Part shown: positions 45,258 through 52,797 of the stretch, piece by piece | Position numbering within the stretch: the first letter of the stretch is position 1 | Layout: every line of letters begins with the position of its first letter | Assembly (NCBI RefSeq): GCF_002858805.1 | Contig: NZ_PJZI01000008.1 | Location: 62,001 to 126,000, forward strand | Length of the DNA stretch: 64,000 nucleotides | Source of the DNA: Chimaeribacter arupi | GTDB taxonomy: Bacteria > Pseudomonadota > Gammaproteobacteria > Enterobacterales > Enterobacteriaceae | Direction: 5' to 3' | Translations under genes and position numbers: made by a program | The notes under the pieces: generated by a model | Databases searched by the model: none | Seen by the model: only the letters and a program-made list of their open reading frames with translations | Told to the model about the DNA's origin: nothing

Positions 45258-46076
45258 ATGGACAGCAACAGTGAATTACAACGTCTTGATGAGATTGGCG
45301 CGTTGACGGACGCCACCTACAAAGGCGACCCCAATTTTATGGCGTCGCTGGCGCGCGGGCTGGAGGTGTTGCAGGCATTTACCCCGTTGCACCACCGGCT
45401 GTCAGTGTCGCAAATCAGCCAGAGCACCGGCATCCCACGCGCGGCGGTGCGGCGTTGCCTCTACACGCTGCGCGCGCTCGGTTTTGTGCACTGTCCGGAC
45501 GGGCGGCACTATGTGCTGCTGCCCAGGGTGCTGACCATAGGCCATGCCTATCTTTCCAGTTCAGAACTGGCGAAAGCGGCGCAAAACTCGCTGGAGTTCC
45601 TAAGTAAACAGCTCAATGAGTCCTGTTCGGTTGCCACACTGGACGGGGACAATATTCTCTACATCGCCCGCGCCACGGTGAAACGCATCATGACGATTGA
45701 TCTCGGGCGCGGCAGCCGTTTACCGGCCTATGCCACGTCGATGGGGCTGGTGTTGTTAAGTGCGCTGGACGAGGCGGAACTGGACGCCTACCTCTCGCGC
45801 GTGACCTTTGAACCGCTGACGCCGCACACGGTGCGCAATGCGGAACAACTACGGGAGCAACTGGCCAGGGTGCGGCGGCAGGGCTACGCGATTAACGATC
45901 AGCAGCTTGAGCTTGGGTTGCGCTCAATTGCCGTGCCGATGCATTCGCGCAAAGGGGGCGTGGTGGCGGCGATGAACGTTGGGGTCAATGCGTCACAGGT
46001 GTCGGCACAGACCCTGCGCGAGAAGGTATTACCGCAGTTACAACGTACGGCAATGGAGCTGGCGCTGCTGTTGTAG
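45258..46076 (+). CDS. pcaR: IclR-family regulator of the beta-ketoadipate pathway
   Basis: 272 residues: N-terminal winged helix (SVSQISQSTGIPRAAVRRCLYTLRALGFV) and a C-terminal effector domain (SVATLDGDNILYIARATVKRIMTIDLGRGSRLPAYATSMG) of the PcaR/PcaU/PobR subgroup. GGAGGCTC precedes the ATG. It probably responds to beta-ketoadipate or muconate and controls the divergent operon. Whether it activates or represses cannot be seen. Confidence 0.88.
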   Translation: MDSNSELQRLDEIGALTDATYKGDPNFMASLARGLEVLQAFTPLHHRLSVSQISQSTGIPRAAVRRCLYTLRALGFVHCPDGRHYVLLPRVLTIGHAYLSSSELAKAAQNSLEFLSKQLNESCSVATLDGDNILYIARATVKRIMTIDLGRGSRLPAYATSMGLVLLSALDEAELDAYLSRVTFEPLTPHTVRNAEQLREQLARVRRQGYAINDQQLELGLRSIAVPMHSRKGGVVAAMNVGVNASQVSAQTLREKVLPQLQRTAMELALLL

Positions 46077-46079
46077 GGC

Positions 46080-46287
46080 GGCGGATATATCCGCCGATAT
46101 GGCCGGGATATTTCACCACGCCTGACGCAGTAACGGCCTGCTATTTCCGCCGCGGCTTTCTTGCCGGGGGAATAAACCCTTTTCCGCGCGCGGACTATAT
46201 CCGCCCGGAATCGGGTAATAATTCATCTGTTGTCGCCGATTTTCGGCCCGTGGGTATTATTCTGCGGGAAGATATTATACTATCCCG
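46080..46287. repeat. Three related palindromes between pcaR and the H-NS gene
   Basis: A perfect 16-bp palindrome GGCGGATATATCCGCC (46080-46095), a close relative GCGGA-CTATA-TCCGC (46190-46204) and a third, CGGGA...TCCCG, around ATATTATACTA (46265-46287). The first could help end pcaR; the third lies about 50 bases before the H-NS start codon. Their shared GCGGA-AT-TCCGC pattern suggests a common binding site. Confidence 0.5.
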
Positions 46288-46337
46288 GTTTTTTAAGACA
46301 TGCATAAATATAAAGCAATAATGTGGAAGGATTTATT

Positions 46338-46736
46338 ATGAATGGTTTTCTGAAGACGTTGAACAATATCCGCACCCTGCGTACCCAGGCACGGGAGGTT
46401 AATCTGTCAACCTTAGAGGAAATCCTGCAAAAGCTGACGACCATCGTGGAAGAACGCCGCGCGGAAGAAGCGTCACAAAAGCAGCAGCAAGAAGAACACG
46501 CCTCCAAACTGAAAGAGTACCTGTCCCTGATGCAGGAAGACGGCATCGACCCGGCCGAGCTGCTGGTACTGACCGAGAGCAAACCGGGCCGCAAGACGCG
46601 CACCCCGCGCCCGGCCAAATATCAGTTTGTGGATGAAAACGGCGAAACCAAAACCTGGACCGGCCAGGGCCGTACCCCAAAACCGATCAAGCTGGCGCTG
46701 GATGCCGGCAAGTCACTGGACGATTTCGCCCTCTGA
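46338..46736 (+). CDS. H-NS family nucleoid protein (H-NS/StpA paralogue)
   Basis: 132 residues. Helical oligomerisation domain ([38 protein letters not shown]), flexible linker, then the DNA-binding domain with [28 protein letters not shown], which contains the core Gln-Gly-Arg AT-hook-like loop. Start ATG 46338 has AAGGA seven bases upstream. It binds AT-rich DNA and silences transcription. It is more diverged from textbook H-NS in the coiled coil than in the DNA-binding domain, so it is probably a second copy rather than the main one; this cannot be proved from one window. Confidence 0.92.
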   Translation: MNGFLKTLNNIRTLRTQAREVNLSTLEEILQKLTTIVEERRAEEASQKQQQEEHASKLKEYLSLMQEDGIDPAELLVLTESKPGRKTRTPRPAKYQFVDENGETKTWTGQGRTPKPIKLALDAGKSLDDFAL

Positions 46737-46742
46737 CACCTC

Positions 46743-46760
46743 CGGGCGCTGCGGCGCCCG
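46743..46760 (+). terminator. Hairpin after the H-NS-like gene
   Basis: Seven-bp stem CGGGCGC / GCGCCCG with a TGCG loop, directly after the stop codon; only a short T run follows. Confidence 0.6.
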
Positions 46761-46770
46761 TTCATACTGT

Positions 46771-46818
46771 TGTCCGTTGATACTGTTATCCGTTGCTACT
46801 GCCGTCCGTTGATACCCT
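46771..46818. repeat. Three tandem 16-bp units
   Basis: TGTCCGTTGATACTGT, TATCCGTTGCTACTGC and CGTCCGTTGATACCCT lie head-to-tail, with a partial fourth copy (TTCATACTGT) in front. They sit in the spacer between the H-NS gene and the small exported protein. Confidence 0.75.
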
Positions 46819-46934
46819 TTTCGTGCCCGGATCCCCCTTAATTAAACCTTACCTCTCCCGGCCGCTTATTTCCTCTGGTGGTTTCCCCTTTTCCGCTTTA
46901 CCATCGCCTTTTATTCTGGTGAAAAAAACAAAAC

Positions 46935-47300
46935 ATGAAAAAAAGCGTAACCGCTATTCTGACCGTGGGGCTGATATTGGCCGTTGGGGGCGGTGTGATG
47001 AAATCCCGCTCGGATAAAGCCCATAAAGAAAATGACGCCTATTATTCTGCCCTGATGTGTGTGATTAGCCAACGGCAGGGAACCGGCCACCCGGCGGATT
47101 ATTATCTTGCACAATTCAGCACGGTGATTGAGAAAGGGAATGCATCGTATGCGCTCGACCATAAAGCGCTGGATGAGGAGGAGGCCAACCGGGTGATTGA
47201 CGCCTACCGCGCCCTGACACCGGCGCAGAAAGCGCGTTTCCAGGCTGATGATGACGCCTGCCGCGCCGGGCTGGCCGCCGCGTTGGCCGCACACCACTAA
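46935..47300 (+). CDS. Small exported protein, uncharacterised
   Basis: 121 residues, not recognised. An N-terminal signal or anchor (SVTAILTVGLILAVGGGVM) precedes a helical, charged domain with two Cys (ALMCVISQ; DDDACRAGL), which could form one disulfide in the periplasm. The C-terminus is Ala-rich and ends AHH. Start codon context is weak. No neighbour suggests a role. Confidence 0.6.
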   Translation: MKKSVTAILTVGLILAVGGGVMKSRSDKAHKENDAYYSALMCVISQRQGTGHPADYYLAQFSTVIEKGNASYALDHKALDEEEANRVIDAYRALTPAQKARFQADDDACRAGLAAALAAHH

Positions 47301-47379
47301 GCAAAAATGTTATGCCTTTGCTGATAAATCGTTGAAGAAAAGGGATCAATGCCGCTTCTCAAGAAGATAAATTGTCTTA

Positions 47380-47399
47380 TACTGTGTATACATACAGTA
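47380..47399 (+). promoter_or_regulatory. LexA-binding (SOS) box
   Basis: TACTGT and ACAGTA half-sites flank TGTATACA to give CTG-N10-CAG, a near-consensus SOS box. It ends 17 bases before the chosen start of the UmuD-like gene, placing that gene under LexA control. Confidence 0.9.
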
Positions 47400-47416
47400 T
47401 CATTGAGGGAAGTGAT

Positions 47417-47860
47417 GTGATTGTGACTGAACTGTTCACCTGTCCGGATGAGGGATTGCCGGTACTGGCGTTGCCGCTGTTTGCTGACTATTGCCGTGCC
47501 GGGGTGCCGTCTCCGGCGGCGGATTACATTGAGCGTTCGCTTGATCTGAACGAGTACTGCATCCGCCACCCCAGCGCCACCTATTTTGTGCGCGCGGAGG
47601 GAGATTCGATGCTGCTGGCGGGGATCAACAGCGGAGACCTGCTGGTGGTGGATCGCGCAGAGACCCCGGTACATGGGGACATCGTGATCGCGGCGGTAGA
47701 AGGGGAGTTCACGGTAAAACGGCTCTGCCTGACCCCGCGCCTCTGCCTGGAGCCGATGAACCCGGCCTACACGCCGCTCTACCCGGCCCCCAACCAGCTG
47801 GAGATTTTCGGCAAAGTGCTGCACGTGATCCATACCCTGCGGAACCAGGGGCGAGGGTAA
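47417..47860 (+). CDS. umuD: UmuD-like self-cleaving SOS protein, without umuC
   Basis: 147 residues. The catalytic pair of the LexA/UmuD S24 peptidases is present: Ser64 in VRAEGDSML and Lys101 in GEFTVKRL. The scissile bond is probably Ala28-Gly29 in YCRAGVPSP (Ala-Gly as in LexA; E. coli UmuD has Cys-Gly). Start GTG 47417 is chosen because GAGGGA lies seven bases upstream and the SOS box covers earlier codons. UmuD' normally partners UmuC to form DNA polymerase V, but a terminator follows at once and no umuC is in the window. It may regulate, act with a distant umuC, or be a remnant. Confidence 0.88.
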   Translation: MIVTELFTCPDEGLPVLALPLFADYCRAGVPSPAADYIERSLDLNEYCIRHPSATYFVRAEGDSMLLAGINSGDLLVVDRAETPVHGDIVIAAVEGEFTVKRLCLTPRLCLEPMNPAYTPLYPAPNQLEIFGKVLHVIHTLRNQGRG

Positions 47861-47862
47861 AC

Positions 47863-47896
47863 AAAAAGGCACGCCTTACAGCGTGCCCTTTTCTTT
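47863..47896 (+). terminator. Terminator of the UmuD-like gene
   Basis: Stem GGCACGC / GCGTGCC, flanked by AAAAA and TTTTCTTTTT. Its sequence is clearly related to the terminator at 48967-48998. Confidence 0.9.
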
Positions 47897-47908
47897 TTAT
47901 CGCCAGCC

Positions 47909-47965
47909 TTACGCCGACGGCAGGTTTAGCTCATTAGTGGCCAGGGTCACCGGTATGCTGCCTTG
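47909..47965 (-). pseudogene. Remnant of a Mn-catalase 3' end
   Basis: The minus strand here ends ...LATNELNLPSA-stop, matching the ...DATDPNLPPA-stop end of the catalase at 49014, and the neighbouring terminators also align over about 70 bases. The toxin-antitoxin module lies between the two copies. The old gene end seems to have been displaced when the module arrived. Similarity fades beyond about 20 codons. Confidence 0.5.
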
Positions 47966-47970
47966 CCGGT

Positions 47971-48009
47971 CATGTTCATGTGAGCTAAAATAAGCATCAA
48001 ATGAACATG
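47971..48009. promoter_or_regulatory. Inverted repeat, probable toxin-antitoxin operator
   Basis: CATGTTCAT (47971-47979) and ATGAACATG (48001-48009) form a perfect 9-bp inverted repeat with 30 bases between centres. It lies directly before the antitoxin's ribosome site GGGAGG, the expected place for autoregulation. Confidence 0.7.
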
Positions 48010-48022
48010 GGAGGGCCGGCGT

Positions 48023-48475
48023 ATGTCTGTCAATGTCTACAAACCGCATAAACAGCAGGTTGAACGATCATTGCTGTTTTCACTGAATCTGCCGGAAACA
48101 CTGCCTGAAGCCCATAACCGCATAACGGATGGGCTGAGCGCAACGCTGTTAAAACAGACAGCGTCGCTCTCATCATTCGATGAAGCCTGGTTGTGCCGCC
48201 TGGCGGGGATTGACCGGAACACCTATAACCGCCGGGTAAAAAGCACAGAGCAGACGTTTTCTGCTGACCAGAGCGGGCGGATTTATATGCTGATCCGGGT
48301 GCTCTCCGCCGCCGGAAAACTGTTTAATGGTGACATGCGCCGTGCGGCTGAATGGCTTGATACGCCTGCCAAAGGGTTAGGGGGCAAAAAACCGTCAGAG
48401 CTGACCTCAACCGTGGTCGGTGCAGAGGCGGTGATTAACCTGATCGGCCAGATTGAGCATAGTGTTATCACCTGA
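48023..48475 (+). CDS. Xre/MbcA/ParS-type antitoxin (DUF2384)
   Basis: 150 residues: an Xre-like helical N-terminus with a DNA-binding segment (AWLCRLAGIDRNTYNRRVKS) and a C-terminal toxin-binding domain (AGKLFNGDMRRAAEWLDTPAKGLGGKKPSEL). This is the RES-Xre antitoxin architecture (XreA/ParS/MbcA). The stop overlaps the toxin start (TGATG). It neutralises the RES toxin and probably represses its own promoter through the inverted repeat upstream. Confidence 0.9.
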   Translation: MSVNVYKPHKQQVERSLLFSLNLPETLPEAHNRITDGLSATLLKQTASLSSFDEAWLCRLAGIDRNTYNRRVKSTEQTFSADQSGRIYMLIRVLSAAGKLFNGDMRRAAEWLDTPAKGLGGKKPSELTSTVVGAEAVINLIGQIEHSVIT

Positions 48476-48948
48476 TGGCCACCGTGACGTTCTATCGGTT
48501 GGTTAAAACCACCTATGCCGGTAACGCCTTTGATGGCTTTGGTGCCCGTACCTATGGTGGGCGCTGGAATTCGGTCGGCAACGCCTGCGTGTACCTGGGA
48601 TCAAGCCGGGCGCTGTGTGTGCTTGAATCGCTTGTCCATCTTACTATTGCCGATCTGTCGCACAACTATTCCATGTTGTCGCTGGACATCCCCGAAGCGC
48701 TGATTGCTGAGCTTGATAAGGCCGCCTTGCCTGACGGATGGCAGGACGACCCGGCGCCCGCCTCAACAAAAGAGATTGGCGATGGATGGCTGAGCAGTAC
48801 GGATAATGGCCTGGTATTAAAAGTGCCCAGTACCATTACCGGCGAATGGAACGCGCTTTTTAACCCCCGGCATCCGGCGGCCTCTGACGCCCTCAACACC
48901 GTTCAGCGAGCCCCTTTTTACTTTGACCCACGTTTTGCCCTGAAGTAA
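48475..48948 (+). CDS. RES-domain toxin
   Basis: 157 residues. Family marks: FYRLVKTTYAGNAFDGFGARTYGGRWNSVG with the conserved Arg residues, YLGSSRALCVLESLVHL with the Glu, and FNPRHPAASD near the end. RES toxins are ADP-ribosyltransferase-like proteins; characterised members degrade NAD+ or modify Prs. Translation is coupled to the antitoxin by the TGATG overlap. Confidence 0.92.
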   Translation: MATVTFYRLVKTTYAGNAFDGFGARTYGGRWNSVGNACVYLGSSRALCVLESLVHLTIADLSHNYSMLSLDIPEALIAELDKAALPDGWQDDPAPASTKEIGDGWLSSTDNGLVLKVPSTITGEWNALFNPRHPAASDALNTVQRAPFYFDPRFALK

Positions 48949-48966
48949 AACACGGGCCAACGCAAC

Positions 48967-48998
48967 AAAAAGGGCACACCGCAAGGCGTGCCCTTTTT
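48967..48998. terminator. Bidirectional terminator between toxin and catalase
   Basis: Stem GGGCAC / GTGCCC extended by AAAAA / TTTTT; it serves the toxin gene (+) and the catalase (-). Confidence 0.88.
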
Positions 48999-49013
48999 CT
49001 TTTATCTGCTGCC

Positions 49014-49931
49014 TCAGGCCGGCGGCAGGTTCGGGTCGGTGGCGTCCTTGTCCTGCGCGATACCGGTTGGCGAGGTGGCGCCCAGCTCAGCACCGGTGGT
49101 CGGGTTCACCGACGGGTCAGACTGGGTGCGTTGCGCCATCACTTCATAATCCACTTTCTGCGCTTCCGGAATGGTCAGCACGGCCAGGCCGTCGCCGCCA
49201 TCCACCGCCGGTTGCGGGTTGGCCACGTAGTTGAAGTTCTCGTCCGAGTTCCAGCTGCCGCGCACTTCTCCTTCATCAGACATGTTGTAGTAGGTGTTGG
49301 CGAACTCCGGCACCGGCGGCAGTTTGCCCGGCGGGAAGTTGTTGCGGATGGCGTACAGCGCTTTCTCAAACGAAAGCTGGTGCGCCACTTCACGTGTCAT
49401 CAGGAAAGAGAGGGCATCCCGTACGCCGACATCGTCGGTGAGATTGATCAGACGTTCGTAGACGATTTTAGCCCTGGCCTCGGCGGCAATATTGGAGCGG
49501 AGATCGGCTGTTGGCTCGCCGATGGTATCAATGTAGGCCGCCGTCCAGGGCACGCCGGCAGAGTTGATCAGCGGTGGCCCGCCGCCATACAGCACGCTGG
49601 TGATGTGGCTGTCATTGCCGTTGCCGGTCAACGAGCGGTACAGGTCGGCTTCCTTCTGGGTACCTTCGGCCAGCTCGCCTTTTGCGCCTTTGTTCAGCAT
49701 GGCAACGATGGTGCCGATGATCTCCAGGTGGCTTAACTCTTCGGTTGCGATGTCGAGCAGCAGATCTTTGCGCCCTGGGTCATCGTCGCCCAGCCCTTGG
49801 GTAAAGTAGCGGCAGGCCGCGGCCAGCTCGCCCTGCGGCCCGCCAAACTGTTCCAGTAACAGGTTGGCAAGGCCGGGGTTCGGCTCGGCGACACGGACGG
49901 TGTACTGAAGTGATTTCACATGTTTAAACAT
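49014..49931 (-). CDS. katN: Manganese catalase
   Basis: 305 residues. A four-helix di-manganese catalase with the five expected ligands: Glu in LLEQFGGPQGEL, Glu and His in ATEELSHLEII, Glu in IAAEARAKIVYERL and His in TREVAHQLSFEKAL. It dismutates hydrogen peroxide without haem. The acidic C-terminal tail is typical. GAGGATGG precedes the ATG. Probably stationary-phase regulated as in other enterobacteria, but no promoter is called here. Confidence 0.93.
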   Translation of the reverse strand: MFKHVKSLQYTVRVAEPNPGLANLLLEQFGGPQGELAAACRYFTQGLGDDDPGRKDLLLDIATEELSHLEIIGTIVAMLNKGAKGELAEGTQKEADLYRSLTGNGNDSHITSVLYGGGPPLINSAGVPWTAAYIDTIGEPTADLRSNIAAEARAKIVYERLINLTDDVGVRDALSFLMTREVAHQLSFEKALYAIRNNFPPGKLPPVPEFANTYYNMSDEGEVRGSWNSDENFNYVANPQPAVDGGDGLAVLTIPEAQKVDYEVMAQRTQSDPSVNPTTGAELGATSPTGIAQDKDATDPNLPPA

Positions 49932-50382
49932 TCGCCATCCTCAATGTTCGGGTGGTCGATTTTCATGGGGGATCCCTGAAAATCGCATTGTGGTGCTGAT
50001 ATAAACGAGGTGCTCACATAAAAGCTCCAGCCACGGCAGAGGCCGCAACGGAGGGAGGGGCAGAACTGTGTCAGCGTGCGCCGAACCGGCCGGGTTGACA
50101 TGCTGGCCGGGCGCACAACACGTATAAGTTATAGAACCCGGTTAAAGGCCATGAGAGAAAATGAGCAGGGGAAATCATCAATTAAGATATTTCTTAAAGT
50201 CGCAGGCGGGCGGTTGAAAGGCGCATTTTCTTCTGCGTCGTGCTAAGCGATTGAATAGGAGACTATTTAACAAAAGAGAAATCGCGGGAAACAGCGTGTT
50301 TAAAGATTTCGTTAAGAAAATTGTCTAAATATTACACAAAATTAGACGGCGTGAGGGCGGTTGTACAGCTTTGGCGGGCCTG
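49932..50382. other. Gap upstream of the catalase
   Basis: About 450 bases, AT-rich between 50140 and 50340. It holds the catalase promoter; no gene or RNA is recognised. Confidence 0.5.
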
Positions 50383-50413
50383 AAAAAAACGGCCTGTGGG
50401 TGTGCCACAGGCC
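50383..50413 (-). terminator. proP terminator
   Basis: Nine-bp stem GGCCTGTGG / CCACAGGCC with a GTGTG loop; on the minus strand it runs into seven T. Confidence 0.92.
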
Positions 50414-50431
50414 GGGGATGACGCGGTGATG

Positions 50432-51937
50432 TTATTCGTTAATACGCGGGTGCTGCTGGATCAGGTTGGCGCGTTTCGCCTCCAGTTCCGCAATCTGCGC
50501 ATTGATGTCTTCGATCTTGTGCTCAATGTTGTCGTGGTGCTCACGCAGGATCTCTTTTGCCTCACTGAGGTCAGAAGCGGCCGGAGTGGCACCGCGCAGC
50601 GGCTTGTTGGCGGTCTCTTTCATAAAGATCCCGGTTGCCAGCCCGACAATCGCCACCACCATCAGGTAGTAACCCGGCATATAGAGGTCACCGGTGGTTT
50701 CCACCAGCCAGGCGGCGGCGGTCGGGGTCAGGCCCGCGATCAGCACGGAGATGTTAAAGGCGCTGGCCAGCGCGCTGTAACGGATGTGGGTCGGGAACAT
50801 CGCCGGCAGGGAAGAGGCCATCACACCGGTAAAGGCGTTCAGGATTACCGCCAGCAGCAGCAGGCCGCAGAAGATAAGGCCGGTAGCATGGCTGTTGATC
50901 AGCATGAAGCACGGTACCGCCAGAAACAGCAGCGCGATACTCCCGCCAATCACAAACGGGCGGCGGCCAAAGCGGTCGCTCAGCAGGCCCATGACCGGCT
51001 GGACAAACAGCATCCCCAGCATCACGGCGATAATAATCATCACCCCGTGATCTTCCGCATAATGCAGGTTATGCGACAGGTAGCTCGGCATGTAGGTCAG
51101 CAGCATGTAGTAGGTCACGTTGGTGGAAAGCACCAGACCGATACAGGCCAGCAGGCTGCGCCAGTGGCGGGTGGCAATCTCTTTGAAGGAGACTTTCGGG
51201 CCGTCACGCAGCCCTTCGCGGTCACCTTGCTCGAGCTTGTCCACGTGTTGCTGGAATGCCGGGGTCTCTTCCAGTGCGTTACGCAGGTAGAGGCCGATGA
51301 TGCCCAGCGGCAGCGCCAGGAAGAACGGCAGACGCCAGCCCCAATCCAGGAAGCTCTCTTCGCCTATCACGGCGGAGATGATCACCACGATACCCGCGCC
51401 CAGCACGAACCCGGCAATCGAGCCGAAATCGAGCCAGCTGCCCATAAAGCCGCGGCGGCGGTCAGGGGAGTATTCCGCCACAAAGATCGAGGCACCGGTG
51501 TATTCGCCGCCGACGGAGAAGCCCTGCGCCATTTTTGCCAGCAACAGCAATATCGGCGCCCAGATGCCGATAGAGGCATAAGAAGGGATTAAGCCGATAC
51601 AGAAGGTACTGACCGACATAATGATGATGGTGATCGACAGAATTTTTTGCCGGCCATATTTGTCACCCAGCGTCCCGAAGAACATGCCGCCGAGCGGGCG
51701 GATCAGGAAGGGCACAGAGAAGGTCGCCAGCGCGGCGATCATCTGTACGCCGGGATCGGCACCAGGGAAGAAGACCTGGCCCAGGGCATACGCCACAAAC
51801 CCATACACCCCGAAATCGAACCACTCCATAGCGTTACCCAGAGAGGCCGCGGTAATGGCTTTCCGTAACTTGGCATCATCAATGATGGTTACGTCCTTCA
51901 AGCCGATAGGCTTTACTTGTTTCTTACGAAGCTTCAT
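50432..51937 (-). CDS. proP: Osmosensing H+/osmoprotectant symporter ProP
   Basis: 501 residues. It matches E. coli ProP from end to end, including VTIIDDAKLRKAITAASLGNAMEWFDFGVYGF at the start, MAQGFSVGGEYTGASIFVAEYSP, and the C-terminal heptad region LREHHDNIEHKIEDINAQIAELEAKRANLIQQHPRI, which forms the antiparallel coiled coil used in osmotic tuning. It imports proline, glycine betaine and ectoine with protons under hyperosmotic stress. An AT-rich leader lies upstream. Confidence 0.97.
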   Translation of the reverse strand: MKLRKKQVKPIGLKDVTIIDDAKLRKAITAASLGNAMEWFDFGVYGFVAYALGQVFFPGADPGVQMIAALATFSVPFLIRPLGGMFFGTLGDKYGRQKILSITIIIMSVSTFCIGLIPSYASIGIWAPILLLLAKMAQGFSVGGEYTGASIFVAEYSPDRRRGFMGSWLDFGSIAGFVLGAGIVVIISAVIGEESFLDWGWRLPFFLALPLGIIGLYLRNALEETPAFQQHVDKLEQGDREGLRDGPKVSFKEIATRHWRSLLACIGLVLSTNVTYYMLLTYMPSYLSHNLHYAEDHGVMIIIAVMLGMLFVQPVMGLLSDRFGRRPFVIGGSIALLFLAVPCFMLINSHATGLIFCGLLLLAVILNAFTGVMASSLPAMFPTHIRYSALASAFNISVLIAGLTPTAAAWLVETTGDLYMPGYYLMVVAIVGLATGIFMKETANKPLRGATPAASDLSEAKEILREHHDNIEHKIEDINAQIAELEAKRANLIQQHPRINE

Positions 51938-52740
51938 AGCAGAGAGGACCTGTTTTTATGGTTATCAAGGTTTATTGTTTCCGTTGACGCATAACATTTA
52001 TATCAGAAGGATAGACTACGGGAACAGTAAACGGAGTTTTAACGGTCAATGAATAAGCGAAAAATCCAAATAAACCGCTGATCGGGCGTTTAATAAACAA
52101 TATTATTCGCTGTTCCATCGCCATACCCTGATCCGCACCGGCAATAAAACCGGGTAGTCCTATCGTTAGTGGGACTTTATTGCGCCGCTTTGGCACCGTT
52201 AAGCTAAATTTCCCGGCAGGCAGCCAACAAATAACGTGGCAGCCCAGGCTTTCCCCCCGCGAAAAAAACCTCCCTTAAGCCAGCCTGATATTTTTCCGGC
52301 TCATCACAAGGATTATTCTTAGCCGTTTGCACCATGATGGAAATAGCTGCCGGTTATTAACGGCAGCCTGCAGAGAAATAACGATTCACCGACGGTTAAG
52401 AAAATTCGCAGGAGATTTTTCAAGGCCGGCCCGCGCCGGGCGCAGAAATAAAGGTAAAAAAGCGTAAAAAATCGTCAGCGGGAAAGGCCGGCAACCGGTG
52501 GATCGGTGCCTCACCCCGGCGGGTCTTGCCCCGGATTTTTTTATCGTGGCGGCGGGGGCCGCTCACGGCAGACGAGAAAAAAGCATAAGAATCAACGTAA
52601 CCCTTTTGGTTTCGTCCGAAATGGTGCGCTTTTCACTCAAAACCGGCTTCGTTGCACACTTTTGAGGCGCAGCAATGGGCGCGTTACTCCCGGTATCGCA
52701 TGTAACAGGCAGCCCGCCGGTAGGGAAACATTAAAAAAGA
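51938..52740. other. Long gap between proP and the amine dehydrogenase operon
   Basis: Over 800 bases with no convincing gene. The left part (to ~52400) is AT-rich and must hold proP promoters. The right part should carry upstream control sites for the sigma-54 promoter at 52743. A 100-codon frame at 52506-52808 has no family features and is not called. Confidence 0.55.
52610..52666. promoter_or_regulatory. Candidate enhancer sites upstream of the sigma-54 promoter
   Basis: A palindrome TTTCG-TC-CGAAA (52610-52621) and an inverted repeat CTCAAAA (52636-52642) / TTTTGAG (52660-52666). The second is centred about 118 bases before the expected transcription start, a normal position for a bacterial enhancer-binding protein. 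Confidence 0.45.
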
Positions 52741-52742
52741 GT

Positions 52743-52758
52743 TGGCACACGAGTTGCA
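52743..52758 (+). promoter_or_regulatory. Sigma-54 (-24/-12) promoter of the aau operon
   Basis: TGGCAC-N5-TTGCA with exactly ten bases between the GG and GC dinucleotides, an excellent match to the RpoN consensus. It starts 55 bases before the aauB ATG in the correct orientation. No enhancer-binding activator gene is in the window. Confidence 0.88.
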
Positions 52759-52797
52759 AAGGCTTTTTCAGTCGACCTTCACTGACCCGGAGCCTGT

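Noticed and set aside
50396-51592. 398-codon plus-strand open frame
   Set aside because: Antisense to proP, which matches the known protein from end to end.
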